The notes under the pieces were generated by a model. It did not search any database and was not told the origin of the DNA. It saw only the letters and a list, made by a program, of their open reading frames with translations. 64,000 bases of DNA from Lunularia cruciata (taxonomy: Eukaryota > Streptophyta > Marchantiopsida > Lunulariales > Lunulariaceae): positions 11,004,744 through 11,068,743 of the forward strand of contig OX419759.1 of assembly GCA_948567375.1 (NCBI GenBank), given 5' to 3'. Shown here piece by piece: positions 1-10,800 of the stretch. Numbering within the stretch: the stretch's first letter is position 1; each line of letters opens with the position of its first letter. The position numbers and the translations under genes are program-made.

Positions 1-2418
1 CCAAAGCTGGCGGATAATTCATCAGCGGGGTTTCAAGATCCTGGAATTGGCTGAGGCAGACAAATGCAGTGAGAACGGCTCCTGATATCTGACGTTGTTG
101 TGATCTTCTCTCAGTCCTTTACCATCTCCTCAGGCATTCCAGCATCTTCTAAATTTTTCCATCACTATCTCCAATTCATGTTGACTTGATCGGTCACATT
201 CATTCCCGCCATACCACTACCCGGGTAGCCCAAATTCCACTGTCTCACTATGATAAGCGATCCATTCATTTCCAGGAGCTTTGTTACAGAGTGAGTAGGT
301 GCCATAAGGATCATGCGGAGAGGTGCTGGTGCGCTAAATCCTTTCCTGAGTTCAAAACGTTCTGGAGTCCAGTCGCTTACTTACTCACTGCAGCAACTTT
401 TCACAGCTCTTCCCTTCTTCAACCCCATTTTTCTTTCCCGGCAACGACGGGACACATGAATCCATGTCCCATACTTTCACATGATTTTCGGCCTCCTGCA
501 TTGTCCCTCTCAATCTGTACACTTCTCGCTTGGCATTTACTTATGCTTCCATCTTTGATTCATTACCCTGAAGCTTGTACATACTTGCGTCTCCCGTTCC
601 ACAACTCCACATGCAGACTTAGTCTTCTCTGATCCATCAAACAAATGAGTCCCTTGTCCTTCAATCAATCTTCTGGACAAAGTAGGTCTCTGCTTCCACC
701 GGAAAGGAAGACAGATTGCAAAGGACAGTCCTCATTTCTGTGATGGATCGATCGTTGATGAGGATATCTCCGAGAACTATGGCTGGACCACTCGGCTTCT
801 CAATTACCAGCCCTTGTGGATTCCACCGGCTGTAAGATCCGCAAGATCCTCCTGTTGAGTGAGAAAATGCAACAGTCGGTCCCACAGACCATTCATGGGG
901 AAGTTGATCTTGACTCTGTTCCACCATATTTGATGCCCCGGCCAAAGAATGGTGCGGAGTTGAGATCCTAACCGGCATACTTTCGTTCAGGCAAAAAACG
1001 ATGGTCATATTTATTGATTGACTGAACTGAGCTCCTTCTCCACTTGATCCATATCCACCTTGTCTGAATGCAAATGGGTATAAACAGCCACTGAAACCAG
1101 TGGATTTCCATAGGAGAAACGTCCTGCAAAGTGAAAGGAAATGAAGTTCATTTCCCCGGTGGATCCAGCGTGGACGAGGTAGCCTAGGATCCACTATTCA
1201 TTCTCAGTGATTGAATAGTTTGTAATTACTGTACAGAAGTAGCTCAGAAAAGCATCAAGCAACAACATTCAGCTATTGCTACATAAGACTTAAATTCGAT
1301 GTAAATTTCTACTTGACTCCACAAAGGCTAAAATAACAGTTGGATACCTGCGCTATGCATAGGGCCAAATTCCTGTAGTCAATTTATATTGCAATGCTTG
1401 GCTACGCTACCATTGACCATCTGAAGTGTTCTTTAACTTCATCTCTCCAACGAGCAATTGCTCGGAAGAATCATACATCCTTTCTCATCGTGGATCTAAA
1501 CCTCTCGAGCTCAATGCTCCGTCTCCCATCCCCGTCGATTCTCGAGTCGTGTAGAATGCCCTCCAGTTTCCATAATGTTTCATACAATCGGCACCATATT
1601 ACAACTCTTGATAGAGTATCTGGTTCCCGCCCGGGAGAATAGCATGCTCTCGATACTCAACGCAGGGTAAGGGAAATTCAATGGAGAGTATATGCCCGTG
1701 AATGGATCTCTTAAGTGGGCCTGGTGCTGATGCAGATGATAAAACCTGAGCAATAATGCGAGTGCAATTTGTGAAGAGATTCATAATATTGAGTTGACGT
1801 AAGCTTTTTCCTGTCCGGTTTCGTCCGTCTATGCTAGATTTGGCTCCCGATGTAGGTTTATGTACAGCACACTCGCTACAAAAGCCAGCAATCCAAGAGG
1901 AACGTAAAAGAAAAGGAAAATAGAAGTAGACGGGGGTGTTATCAGCAAAGCAGCTGACAAAATAGGAAATTCTTGAAGTTCTCTTTTTCCTCTGAAATAT
2001 GGCATCGATTACCACATGTACATACTAAAAGTTCTCTTGCATCGGGGGCCGGAAGGAGTATAATCAGTTCAGTGAATGAAATTATAAAAAGCTTCTGAAA
2101 AGCTTCTGACACGTTCTACGAATTTGGATTCCTTGAATCGGATTAAATACTCACAAACAATACGCTTGTAATCAATTCGTTGCCGATCGCGTACTGAAAT
2201 TGTATTACGGGATGATGCACTCAGTGCACTGGACGTACTCAACGTCTAAGTTCGCTTCAGAGGACTGTATTGTTCAATTGTGGATTCAAGTGCATAGTTC
2301 TACCATCATGATTTCCTGCATCCAATTTGTTGTTCGGGTAAAGTTTATCAGATTTTGGACCTTTCGGAAATGAATGCTTCAACATGTAAAAATAGTGTTG
2401 GATTCTTTGAATGATCCA
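1..2418. repeat. Left copy of a direct repeat spaced 61,582 bp
   Basis: This stretch recurs at 61583-64000 in the same orientation and without any indel. Open frames sit at exactly corresponding positions, for example 661-1194 and 62243-62776. I noticed two substitutions: C135 is A61717 and G2127 is A63709. The repeat is cut by both window edges, so its true length is unknown. It is far too widely spaced to be a pair of LTRs. A recent tandem segmental duplication of at least 61.6 kb fits, as does a duplicated haplotype or contig overlap in the assembly. Confidence 0.97.
1011..1658 (-). CDS. Unidentified spliced gene, 3' exons (left copy)
   Basis: I do not recognise this product. Reading the minus strand, three exon-like blocks join in one frame. 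The first ends at 1477 before a GTATGATT donor and is open upstream to about 1658. The second is 25 nt (1372-1348), between an ACAG acceptor and a CAG/GTATCC donor. The third runs from a TTTGCAG acceptor at 1123 to a TAA at 1013-1011. The first block encodes a polar, probably helical stretch containing WCRLYETLWKLEG. The last block reads YGNPLVSVAVYTHLHSDK and ends ELSSVNQ. An overlapping 177-codon frame (1194-661) uses the third block in another phase and cannot be excluded. No domain family is apparent. Splice sites are by eye only. The same exons recur identically near 62593-63240. Confidence 0.3.
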
Positions 2419-4074
2419 TCCCCACAGCAGATACCATAAGTAGTTTCCTTATCTTGCTTGGGAGGAAAAGGCGACCGCGTAGGATAACAAGAAATGGGAA
2501 GACCTCATCGAGCGGAACAAGGATAAAACATGACAGGTAAAGTTGGGCTAAGCCCCAATAGTATCGGTATTACAACTCTGCCCTACTCTTGCTTCTGGGT
2601 CCTCACTTCCATTTGCGCTTTTGCTTGGGTTGCCTGCAACCCAAGTGTGTAACCTGGCGTTGTCTGTATAGATAGTAAACAAAGTGGATGGCACGTCCAC
2701 CCAAACACAGTCTCAAAATCGATCTATTGAGCGGGGTAAGAATGAACCGCTGAGATAGTGTGCAGAGCTCAGCGTGAGGCGGGTAACAGAGTATTCATCG
2801 TCTCCCACCCGCTTTGTGAAGTCAAGGGATAACGTTCTTGAGTGTGATAGGGCAAAATTTCTCTGGGATCATCTCCTGGCAACAATTCTGTGAATTCATT
2901 GTCTCAGGATGGAATGGTACCGGCCTTAGTTTGGGAGATTCAAAGTGACTTTATTTGCTCCCGTAAAATCCAATATAGGAAAGAAAACTGTGGCACGGAC
3001 GAGCAAGAAATGTCTAGGAGCTCAAATGAACTCCGAATCCGGTTAAGGCAGGTCCTTATTGTGAAGGCGTCCCTGGGTTTTCTCTTTTACTAGTTCTTTG
3101 CCCAGTTCTCCCTTTTGCCCATCGATAATATGCAGCTCCACATTTTTTCAGTCTTCACATCATTCATTCACTCAACATAGTAATGGCCCTAAACTCGCTC
3201 CTTTAGCGCCCCCTCTCTCCGGGTATTTCTTTACTTGTCGAATTTGCGACCATCAGTTCTACAGTGTTTAGAATTGCTCCATGTCATCTGCTTACAATTC
3301 ACTGATCTGCTTCTGGCATCTCTATCATCCGTTGTTGATGCCAGCCACAGAGCCGTTATTTCATCTTCTAGATGGCCATGCACACTAGCTTCTCATTTAA
3401 TCTAGACTATTGCTGATCATTCCCACGTGATATTGATGCGAGTTGTGCCACAGGGGCCATCTTCTCTAGTTCGCTTCCTCCCATATTGAACTGATTCTGC
3501 CTTTGACGTATTTCGGCACACTATCAGCTACCTATTGTCCTTCATATCTGCTTCCACCCCCATGCCCCAGTATTTTGGCTGACACTTTTTCTCGTCCAGG
3601 GGTGTACCTGCTCGCCCCGCCACCAGCTCCCGCTCCAGCTGTATCATGCCTATTTAACAACTCACTTTATTAGGTCGCAACCCATTGGAAATCAAACCTT
3701 ACCTGTTGGATCCAGTAGCCGCCCAACAACTCCTAAAAGAAGCACAGATGGGTGGACCTCGTATTTGGCTCTTTCAGAAGTAATATCAGTTTTCATCTGG
3801 ATGTTAGGTAGATTAACAAATGATCCACTGTCAATATCTTATGTTAACAACGTATTAAAATTTTATGCATCTACTGCCTCCGATTGCTTCTAGTGTTCAT
3901 AAACCTCACACTTTCATGCTTCCACTTTTGTAGATCTCTTGGCTTCTCTGTTTAGTGTACCTACTATTGAGCAACTTGTACTCCGCTCCGCTTCCAGAAA
4001 ATGATGACCTCCACCAAAAGTTAGATCATCTTACCATTGCCCAAAACTCCTGATATGCTTGCAACAATGGATGA
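2419..4074. other. Intergenic stretch without recognisable gene
   Basis: Apart from the short dispersed repeat at 2469-2560, I see no long open frame with plausible splice sites, no RNA gene and no transposon terminus. The longest frame (2890-3093, plus, 67 codons) has no recognisable features. Confidence 0.5.
2469..2560 (+). repeat. Dispersed GGCGACCGCGTAG hairpin element, copy 1
   Basis: This is one of six related short stretches in the window, at 2469, 44845, 46033, 47461, 55138 and 58998. They share a GGCGACCGCGTAGGATAACAA-like head followed about 10 bases later by GGGAAGACCTCATC and then, in several copies, by a GGATAAAA/GGTAAA tail. The second part forms a short self-complementary stem, best preserved at 47487-47503. 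No coding potential is evident. It is probably a small non-autonomous repeat of unknown class. Confidence 0.6.
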
Positions 4075-4260
4075 TTGAAGTTCCAGGTCATAGTAAGGTC
4101 CCCGCAACTTTATGACAGTCCTCCATTTTCGAAGTCTGCAGGTGAAAGAGTTGCCCAAATGAGTCCGGCAGTCAGTACAGTTCTTCACACCAGAAGTTGG
4201 CTCATTAACCTTCTAAAACTCTCCCGAATGAGCTGCAACTTATTATTGTACAAGATTCTT
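4075..4260 (-). pseudogene. Decayed LRR module downstream of the HNL gene
   Basis: The minus strand from 4244 to about 4090 aligns by eye with one 144-bp unit of the LRR array upstream. The plus-strand segment with TCCGGCAG and then GTTCTTCACACCAG (4163-4193) matches the array segment with TCCGGCAG and GTTCTTCACACCAG. Translated, it reads FWCEELY, then an in-frame TGA at 4172-4174, then LPDSFGQLFHLQ and EDCHKVAGTL. A neighbouring block reads LQLIRESFRRLMSQ in another frame. The stop and frame changes show a dead module, so the ancestral LRR domain or a tandem paralogue once extended further. It may lie in the 3' UTR or flank of the HNL gene. Confidence 0.7.
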
Positions 4261-4347
4261 AGAATTCAAACGGAATTCCAAAATCAAGTAGGCAGTAACC
4301 AAAATTTTCAAAACGTATCTAATCGTAGCTGTCTACACATCAATTAT

Positions 4348-4473
4348 AAAATATAAAGAGTACTAAAAGATACTCATTTCTGCAGATTTCCTCTTATTAT
4401 AGATCTAGTCACATGAAATGAAGAATGGATTACCAGCATGTTAGTATGCAAGTCTAAACTATGGAACACTCCG
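4348..4473. repeat. 120-bp direct repeat, distal copy
   Basis: This is near-identical to 4777-4892. Both share AAAATATAAAGAGTACTAAA, TCTGCAGATTTC and an end resembling CTAAACTATGGAACAC. The proximal copy abuts the last LRR module of the HNL gene, so the duplication marks a rearrangement at the 3' end of that gene. Confidence 0.9.
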
Positions 4474-4484
4474 TGCTGCTTGGC

Positions 4485-4727
4485 TTACCTCTCTTGAGTA
4501 AGCCAAGCTCTTGATTGAACTCGTGTCCGGTCAAGAAGGGGCCGCCCAGCCCTTAACGCCTGCTCATTCCTTCTTACCCAGCCGCTAGCATCTCCATGGT
4601 GTTTTGAAACTCTAAACTCCAATGAAAACACGTTTTTGCTCAATATTTGCAAAATGGTTGGCATAGAGACTATACATTCTCGGGTTTCTTGCAAACAGTT
4701 TTTAGTTTCATTCTGTAGCTGATCCAT
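4485..4727 (-). CDS. Orphan open frame between the two 120-bp repeats
   Basis: This is an unrecognised 80-codon frame lying between the two direct repeats. Its reading frame runs into a good donor-like GAGAG/GTAAGCC at about 4490, and the TAA stop lies within that donor. It could therefore be a displaced internal or C-terminal exon rather than a complete protein. The sequence is polar with several Arg and Glu residues (VRRNEQALRAGRPLLDRTR) and has no LRR signature. It may be a remnant of the original C-terminal exon of the HNL gene, but nothing proves that. Confidence 0.2.
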   Translation of the reverse strand: MDQLQNETKNCLQETRECIVSMPTILQILSKNVFSLEFRVSKHHGDASGWVRRNEQALRAGRPLLDRTRVQSRAWLTQER

Positions 4728-4776
4728 TGGTGTTGAAAACTGTCATGATATTTATGTCAAGTAACACATCATTCAC

Positions 4777-4892
4777 AAAATATAAAGAGTACTAAAAGAT
4801 ACTCATTTCTGCAGATTTCGTCTTATTGTAGATCTAGTCACATGAAATGTAGAAAGGATTACCTGCACGTTATGCAAGTTCTAAACTATGGA
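4777..4892. repeat. 120-bp direct repeat, proximal copy
   Basis: This is the second copy of 4348-4473. Its right edge meets the array where the last LRR module breaks off (CEELRPCVP then stop). The stop codon of the HNL frame (TAG, 4888-4886) lies inside the repeat. Confidence 0.9.
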
Positions 4893-7800
4893 ACACACGG
4901 CCGGAGTTCTTCACACCCGGTCAAATCTAGTTTCTCCAATTTGGCTAACCTTCCTAAACTGTCGGGAAGGCCCTGCAACGTTTTGCACTCCCAAATGTCC
5001 AAAGCCTGCAACAGAGTAAGTTCCCCAAGGGAATCCGGCAGCGATCGGAGTTCTTCACATTTGCCCAACGCTAGTTTCTCCAATTTGGCTAACATTCCTA
5101 AACTGTCGGGAAGGCCCTGCAACGTTTTGCACCCCCAAATGTTCAAATCCTGCAACAGAGTAAGTTCCCCAAGGGAATCCGGCAGCGATCGGAGTTCTTC
5201 ACATTGGATAAACGCTAGTTTCTCCAATTTGGCTAACCTTCCTAAACTGTCGGGAAGGCCCTGCAACGTTTTCCACTCCTTAATTTTCAAATCCTGCAAG
5301 AGAGTAAGTTCCCCAAGGGAATCCGGCAGCGATCCGAGTTCTTCACATTGGATAAACGCTAGTTTCTCCAATTTGGCTAACCTTCCTAAACTGTCGGGAA
5401 GGCCCTGCAACGTTTTGCACTGCTTAATTTTCAAATCCTGCAACAGAGTAAGTTCCCCAAGGGAATCCGGCAGCGATCGGAGTTCTTCACACCCGGTCAA
5501 ATCTAGTTTCTCCAATTTGGCTAACCTTCCTAAACTGTCGGGAAGGCCCAGCAACGTTTTGCACCCCTCAATTTTCAAATCCTGCACGAGAGTAAGTTCC
5601 CCAAGGGAATCCGGCAGCGATCGGAGTTCTTCACACCCGGTCAAATCTAGTTTCTCCAATTTGGCTAACCTTCCTAAACTGTCGGGAAGGCCCTGCAACG
5701 TTTTGCACTCCTTAATTTTCAAATCCTGCAAGAGAGTAAGTTCCCCAAGGAAATCCGGCAGCGATCGGAGTTCTTCACATTTGACCAACTCTAGTTTCTC
5801 CAATTTGGCTAACCTTCCTAAACAGTCGGGAAGGCCCTGCAACGTTTTGCACCCCCAAAATGTTCAAATCCTGAAACAGAGTAAGTTCCCCAAGGGAATC
5901 CGGCAGCGATCGGAGTTCTTCACACCCGGTCAAATTTAGTTTCTCCAATTTGGCTAACCTTCCTAAACAGTCGGGAAGGCCCTGCAACGTTTTGCACCCT
6001 GAAATGTTCAAATCCTGCAACAGAGGAAGTTCCCCAAGGGAATCCGGCAGCGATCGGAGTTCTTCACACCCGGTCAAATCTAGTTTCTCCAATTTGGCTA
6101 ACCTTCCTAAACTGTCGGGAAGGCCCTGCAACGTTTTGCACCCGCTAATTTTCAAATCCTGCAACAGAGTAAGTTCCCCAAGGGAATCCGGCAGCAATCG
6201 GAGTCCTTCACACCAGCTCAAATCTAGTTTCTCCAATTTGGCTAACCTTCCTAAACTGTCGGGAAGGCCCTGCAACGTTTTGCACCCGCTAATTTTCAAA
6301 TCCTGCAACAGAGTAAGTTCCCCAAGGGAATCCGGCAGCGATCGGAGTTCTTCACATTCGCCCAACGTTAGTTTCTCCAATTTGGCTAACCTTCCTAAAC
6401 TGTCGGGAAGGCCCTGCAACGTTTTGCACCCCCAAATGCTCAAATGCTGCAACAGACTAAGTTCCCCAAGGGAATCCGGCAGCGATCGGAGTTCTTCACA
6501 CCAGCTCAAATTTAGTTTCTCCAATTTGGCTAACCATCCTAAACTGTCGGGAAGGCCCTGCAACGTTTTGCAGTCGTTAATTTTCAAATCCTGCAACAGA
6601 GTAAGTTCCCCAAGGGAATCCGGCAGCGATCGGAGTTCTTCACACCCGGTCAAATCTAGTTTCTCCAATTTGGCTAACCTTCCTAAACTGTCGGGAAGGC
6701 CCTGCAACGTTTTGCACCCCGAAATGTTCAAATCCTGCAACAGAGTAAGTTCCCCAAGGGAATCCGGCAGCGATCGGAGTTCTTCACACCCGGTCAAATT
6801 TAGTTTCCCCAATTTGGCTAACCTTCCTAAACAGTCGGGAAGGCCCTGCAACGTTTTGCACCCTGAAATGTTCAAATTCTGCAACAGAGGAAGTTCCCCA
6901 AGGGAATCCGGCAGCGATCGGAGTTCTTCACACCCGGCCAAATCTAGTTTCTCCAATTTGGCTAACCTTCCTAAACTGTCGGGAAGGCCCTGCAACGTTT
7001 TGCACTCCTTAATTTTCAAATCCTGCAAGAGAGTAAGTTCCCCAAGGGAATCCGGCAGCAATCGGAGTCCTTCACACCAGCTCAAATCTAGTTTCTCCAA
7101 TTTGGCTAACCTTCCTAAACAGTCGGGAAGGCCCTGCAACGTTTTGCACCCGCTAATTTTCAAATCCTGCAACAGAGTAAGTTCCCCAAGGGAATCCGGC
7201 AGCGATCCGAGTTCTTCACACCCGGCCAAATCTAGTTTCTCCAATTTGGCTAACCTTCCTAAACTGTCGGGAAGGCCCTGCAACGTTTTGCACCCGCTAA
7301 TTTTCAAATCCTGCAAGAGAGTAAGTTGCCCAAGGGAATCCGGCAGCGATCGGAGTTCTTCACACCCGGTCAAATCTAGTTTCTCCAATTTGGCTAACCT
7401 TCCTAAACTGTCGGGAAGGCCCTGCAACGTTTTGCACTCCTTAATTTTCAAATCCTGCAAGAGAGTAAGTTCCCCAAGGGAATCCGGCAGCAATCGGAGT
7501 CCTTCACACCAGCTCAAATATAGTTTCTGCAATTTGGCTAACCTTCCTAAACTGTCGGGAAGGCCCTGCAACGTTTTGCACCCGCTAATTTTCAAATCCT
7601 GCAACAGAGTAAGTTCCCCAAGGTAATCCCGCAGCGATCGGAGTTCTTCACATTCGCCCAACGTTAGTTTCTCCAATTTGGCTAACCTTCCTAAACTGTC
7701 GGGAAGGCCCTGCAACGTTTTGCACCCCCAAATCTCCAAATCCTGCAACAGAGTAAGTTCCCCAAGGGAATCCGGCAGCGATCGGAGTTCTTTACACCAG

Positions 7801-10800
7801 CCGAACGCTAGTGTCTCCAATTTGGCTAACCTTCCTAAACTGTCGGGAAGGCCCTGCAACGTTTTGCACCCCCAAATCTTCAAATCCTGCAAGAGAGTAA
7901 GTTCCCCAAGGGAATCCGGCAGCGATCGGAGTTCTTCACACCCGGTCAAATTTAGTTTCTCCAATTTGGCTAACCTTCCTAAACAGTCGGGAAGGCCCTG
8001 CAACGTTTTGCACCCCCAAATCTTCAAATCCTGCAACAGAGGAAGTTCCCCAAGGGAATCCGGCAGCGATCGGAGATCTTCACACCAGCTCAAATCTAGT
8101 TTCTCCAATTTGGCTAACCTTCCTAAACTGTCGGGAAGGCCCTGCAACTTGCACCCCCAAATCTCCAAATCCTGCAACAGAGTAAGTTCCCCAAGGGAAT
8201 CCGGCAGCGATCGGAGTTCTTCACACCCGGTCAAATCTAGTTTCTCCAATTTGGCTAACCTTCCTAAACTGTCGGGAAGGCCCTGCAACGTTTTGCACCC
8301 CAAAATTTTCAACTCCTGCAAGAGAGTAAGTTCCCCAAGGGAATCCGGCAGCGATCGGAGTCCTTCACACCAGCTCAAATCTAGTTTCTCCAATTTGGCT
8401 AACCTTCCTAAACTGTCGGGAAGGCCCTGCAACGTTTTGCACCCGCTAATTTTCAAATCCTGCAACAGAGTAAGTTCCCCAAGGGAATCCCGCAGCGATC
8501 GGAGTTCTTCACATTCGCCCAACGTTAGTTTCTCCAATTTGGCTAACCTTCCTAAACTGTCGGGAAGGCCCTGCAACGTTTTGCACCCCAAAATTTTCAA
8601 CTCCTGCAAGAGAGTAAGTTCCCCAAGGGAATCCGGCAGCGATCGGAGTCCTTCACACCAGCTCAAATCTAGTTTCTCCAATTTGGCTAACCTTCCTAAA
8701 CTGTCGGGAAGGCCCTGCAACTTGCACCTCTGAATTTGCAAATCCTGCAAGAGAGTAAGTTGCCAAAGGGAATCGATCCATCGGAGTTCTTTACACCAGG
8801 ACAACTCCAGTTTCTCCAATTTGGGTAGCCTGGGTAAGCCCGCCAACTTATCACAATCGTCAATTGTCAAATCCTGCAATTTACCAAGTTGGCCAAATGA
8901 AAGCCCTGAAAGTGAGAAATGTGTCCAAATAAATCTCACTAGGATTGATTTTCTGGACTGACAGAATACTCAATTAGTCCACCTTTGTTGAGAAGTGATT
9001 GCAGTCTTCTTTGCTGGAAGTTTACTAAGTTTACTGACCTCATTCTCGGTAACGGCTTCCTCCCTTCCACTTCCACTGTGTTGCTCTGTTGAATTGATTA
9101 TATCATCCGTACTTGAACAAATGGATTTCAAGTGGCTTCCTTCGGTAGGACTTGGGTCATCGAACGAAGCCGCCAAGGGACCATCAACTGCCAGAATGAT
9201 CAAATCCTTGTTCGTCGAACTCTTTAATACAGTTTTAGAACGTTGCCAAGCTGTCCACCGGAGCATGAGCAGACCCGGTGGCAACTGGAAATGACCTTCT
9301 CGACACCGCTTGCACGCTGCATCTGAGTAAGTCCAGTCCCTCACTATCAGGTAACGAAGGTTTGTAAGTTGCGACACAACGCTCCACGCCTCTCTCATTT
9401 CGCAAGGTCTGCCGTCTTCACAACACTCCTCGTCGCTAAGATCCGGAACTAACGATTCGCTGTACTTTCTCCGGCTAGCCTTCGTTTCTATCGCGTATGC
9501 ACCCCCATTTTCCAATCCTCGAGCTCCCTTCAATCATGTAAACAAGAGGAATATGGTTCAAATACGTGTGGTTTGCTCCAACTTGCACAACCCCATGTCT
9601 AAGCTATCAAATAGGCATACAAGGAGAACCATAACCAAAGCATTCTGAACTAAGCTGAAGCTAAATTTGAGAGAAAAAGGAAGCAGCTCCACAGCTAGCA
9701 AGAACAAGTGGCATGGCGTGAGTCAAGTCTATTAACATCCGGCCTTCTCATATCAGTGTTTAGAAAACTGATTTTGAAACAAACAATCAATTATCACAAG
9801 CTGCCCTCTCCAAAAGTTCATAGTCATCATGTTTCAGTACCTACAAGGAATCTAAATGTCAGGGGAAAGTGAAAATTGAGGGATGTACGAAATCTACATC
9901 TGCATGTGAATGCTGGGGGAATACTGCAATATATCCATGTGCTGACCACTCCATTGGTTAGAAACATAAAGGCGTGTACACGAAGGATGAGTGAGGAGTC
10001 GCAATCGTCCACGGCTAAAGCATGATGCTGTCCTGCACCAGAAATGAGAGCACATACATTCTGTGGCTAGATCTTTAGAAAACAAGAGGAACAAGTCCGT
10101 AGAGGAACTTGACACACACCTTGATGCCACCATCGATTGGCAATGTCGTTATTCTGCGTTTCTCCTTTGCAATGACTCTGGCTAAATTCCTGAGATGCTC
10201 GTGTACTTGAGGTACAAAAGGCACGTCACGGAACCAGCTTGCTGTATTATGATCATGGACAAGAGACCTTGCGACCAGAGTTTCCCAAATAGTGCGTGCG
10301 TTAGCGTACAGATTTGACCAAACCAACATAACTTGTTCAAAAGTAAACCCTGCAACGTCCTGGAGAGAATGGTCAACATTGTGTCGGAGTCCAAAATGCT
10401 TGGGGCTATCCGAAAATATGCATGCGGCATCCAGAAATAATTCTAGCTCTTCTGCGTAAAGCCCATCGATACTAACCCTTAGCTTAGCCCATATCTTCTC
10501 CTCAAATTTACCGGTGCAGCTTACTGCTTTCAGGGCTCCGGGTATCTCTTCCCATCTCTTCCGATCCACATTCCCTCTAAGTAGCCTTCCAATCACCTCT
10601 AGGGTGAGAGGCAATCCATCGCATTCCTTCACTATATCTCCCACAATCTCCTTCAAGGCTTCCGGAGGTTCCTTTAGGTTGTCGAAAGCATGTGATATAA
10701 ACAGTTTTCTTGCATTTTCCGTCTCTAAAGTTGAAACATTACAAACATACTTGTCGCAATCGTCTAGCATGTTGAAAAGTTCCTTATCTCGACTTGTGAC

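Noticed and set aside
186-632. 148-codon plus-strand frame, duplicated at 61768-62214
   Set aside because: Composition is Ser/His/Leu-rich with no domain. Its conservation between copies is explained by the near-identical duplication, not by coding constraint.
4842-8733. Long plus-strand open frames (365, 558 and 351 codons) opposite the LRR array
   Set aside because: They follow from a stop-free 144-bp repeat read in antisense. The minus strand gives canonical LRRs joined in phase to an NB-ARC exon, and the plus-strand peptide (SRESGSDRSSSH type) has no start context or partner exons.
4895-8850. CRISPR-like or satellite array
   Set aside because: The unit is 144 bp, coding, and variable at only a few codons. 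There are no spacers of independent sequence.
9827-10133. Short minus-strand frames between the NB-ARC and linker exons
   Set aside because: They lie in the intron between donor 10120 and acceptor 9527 and show no NLR similarity.
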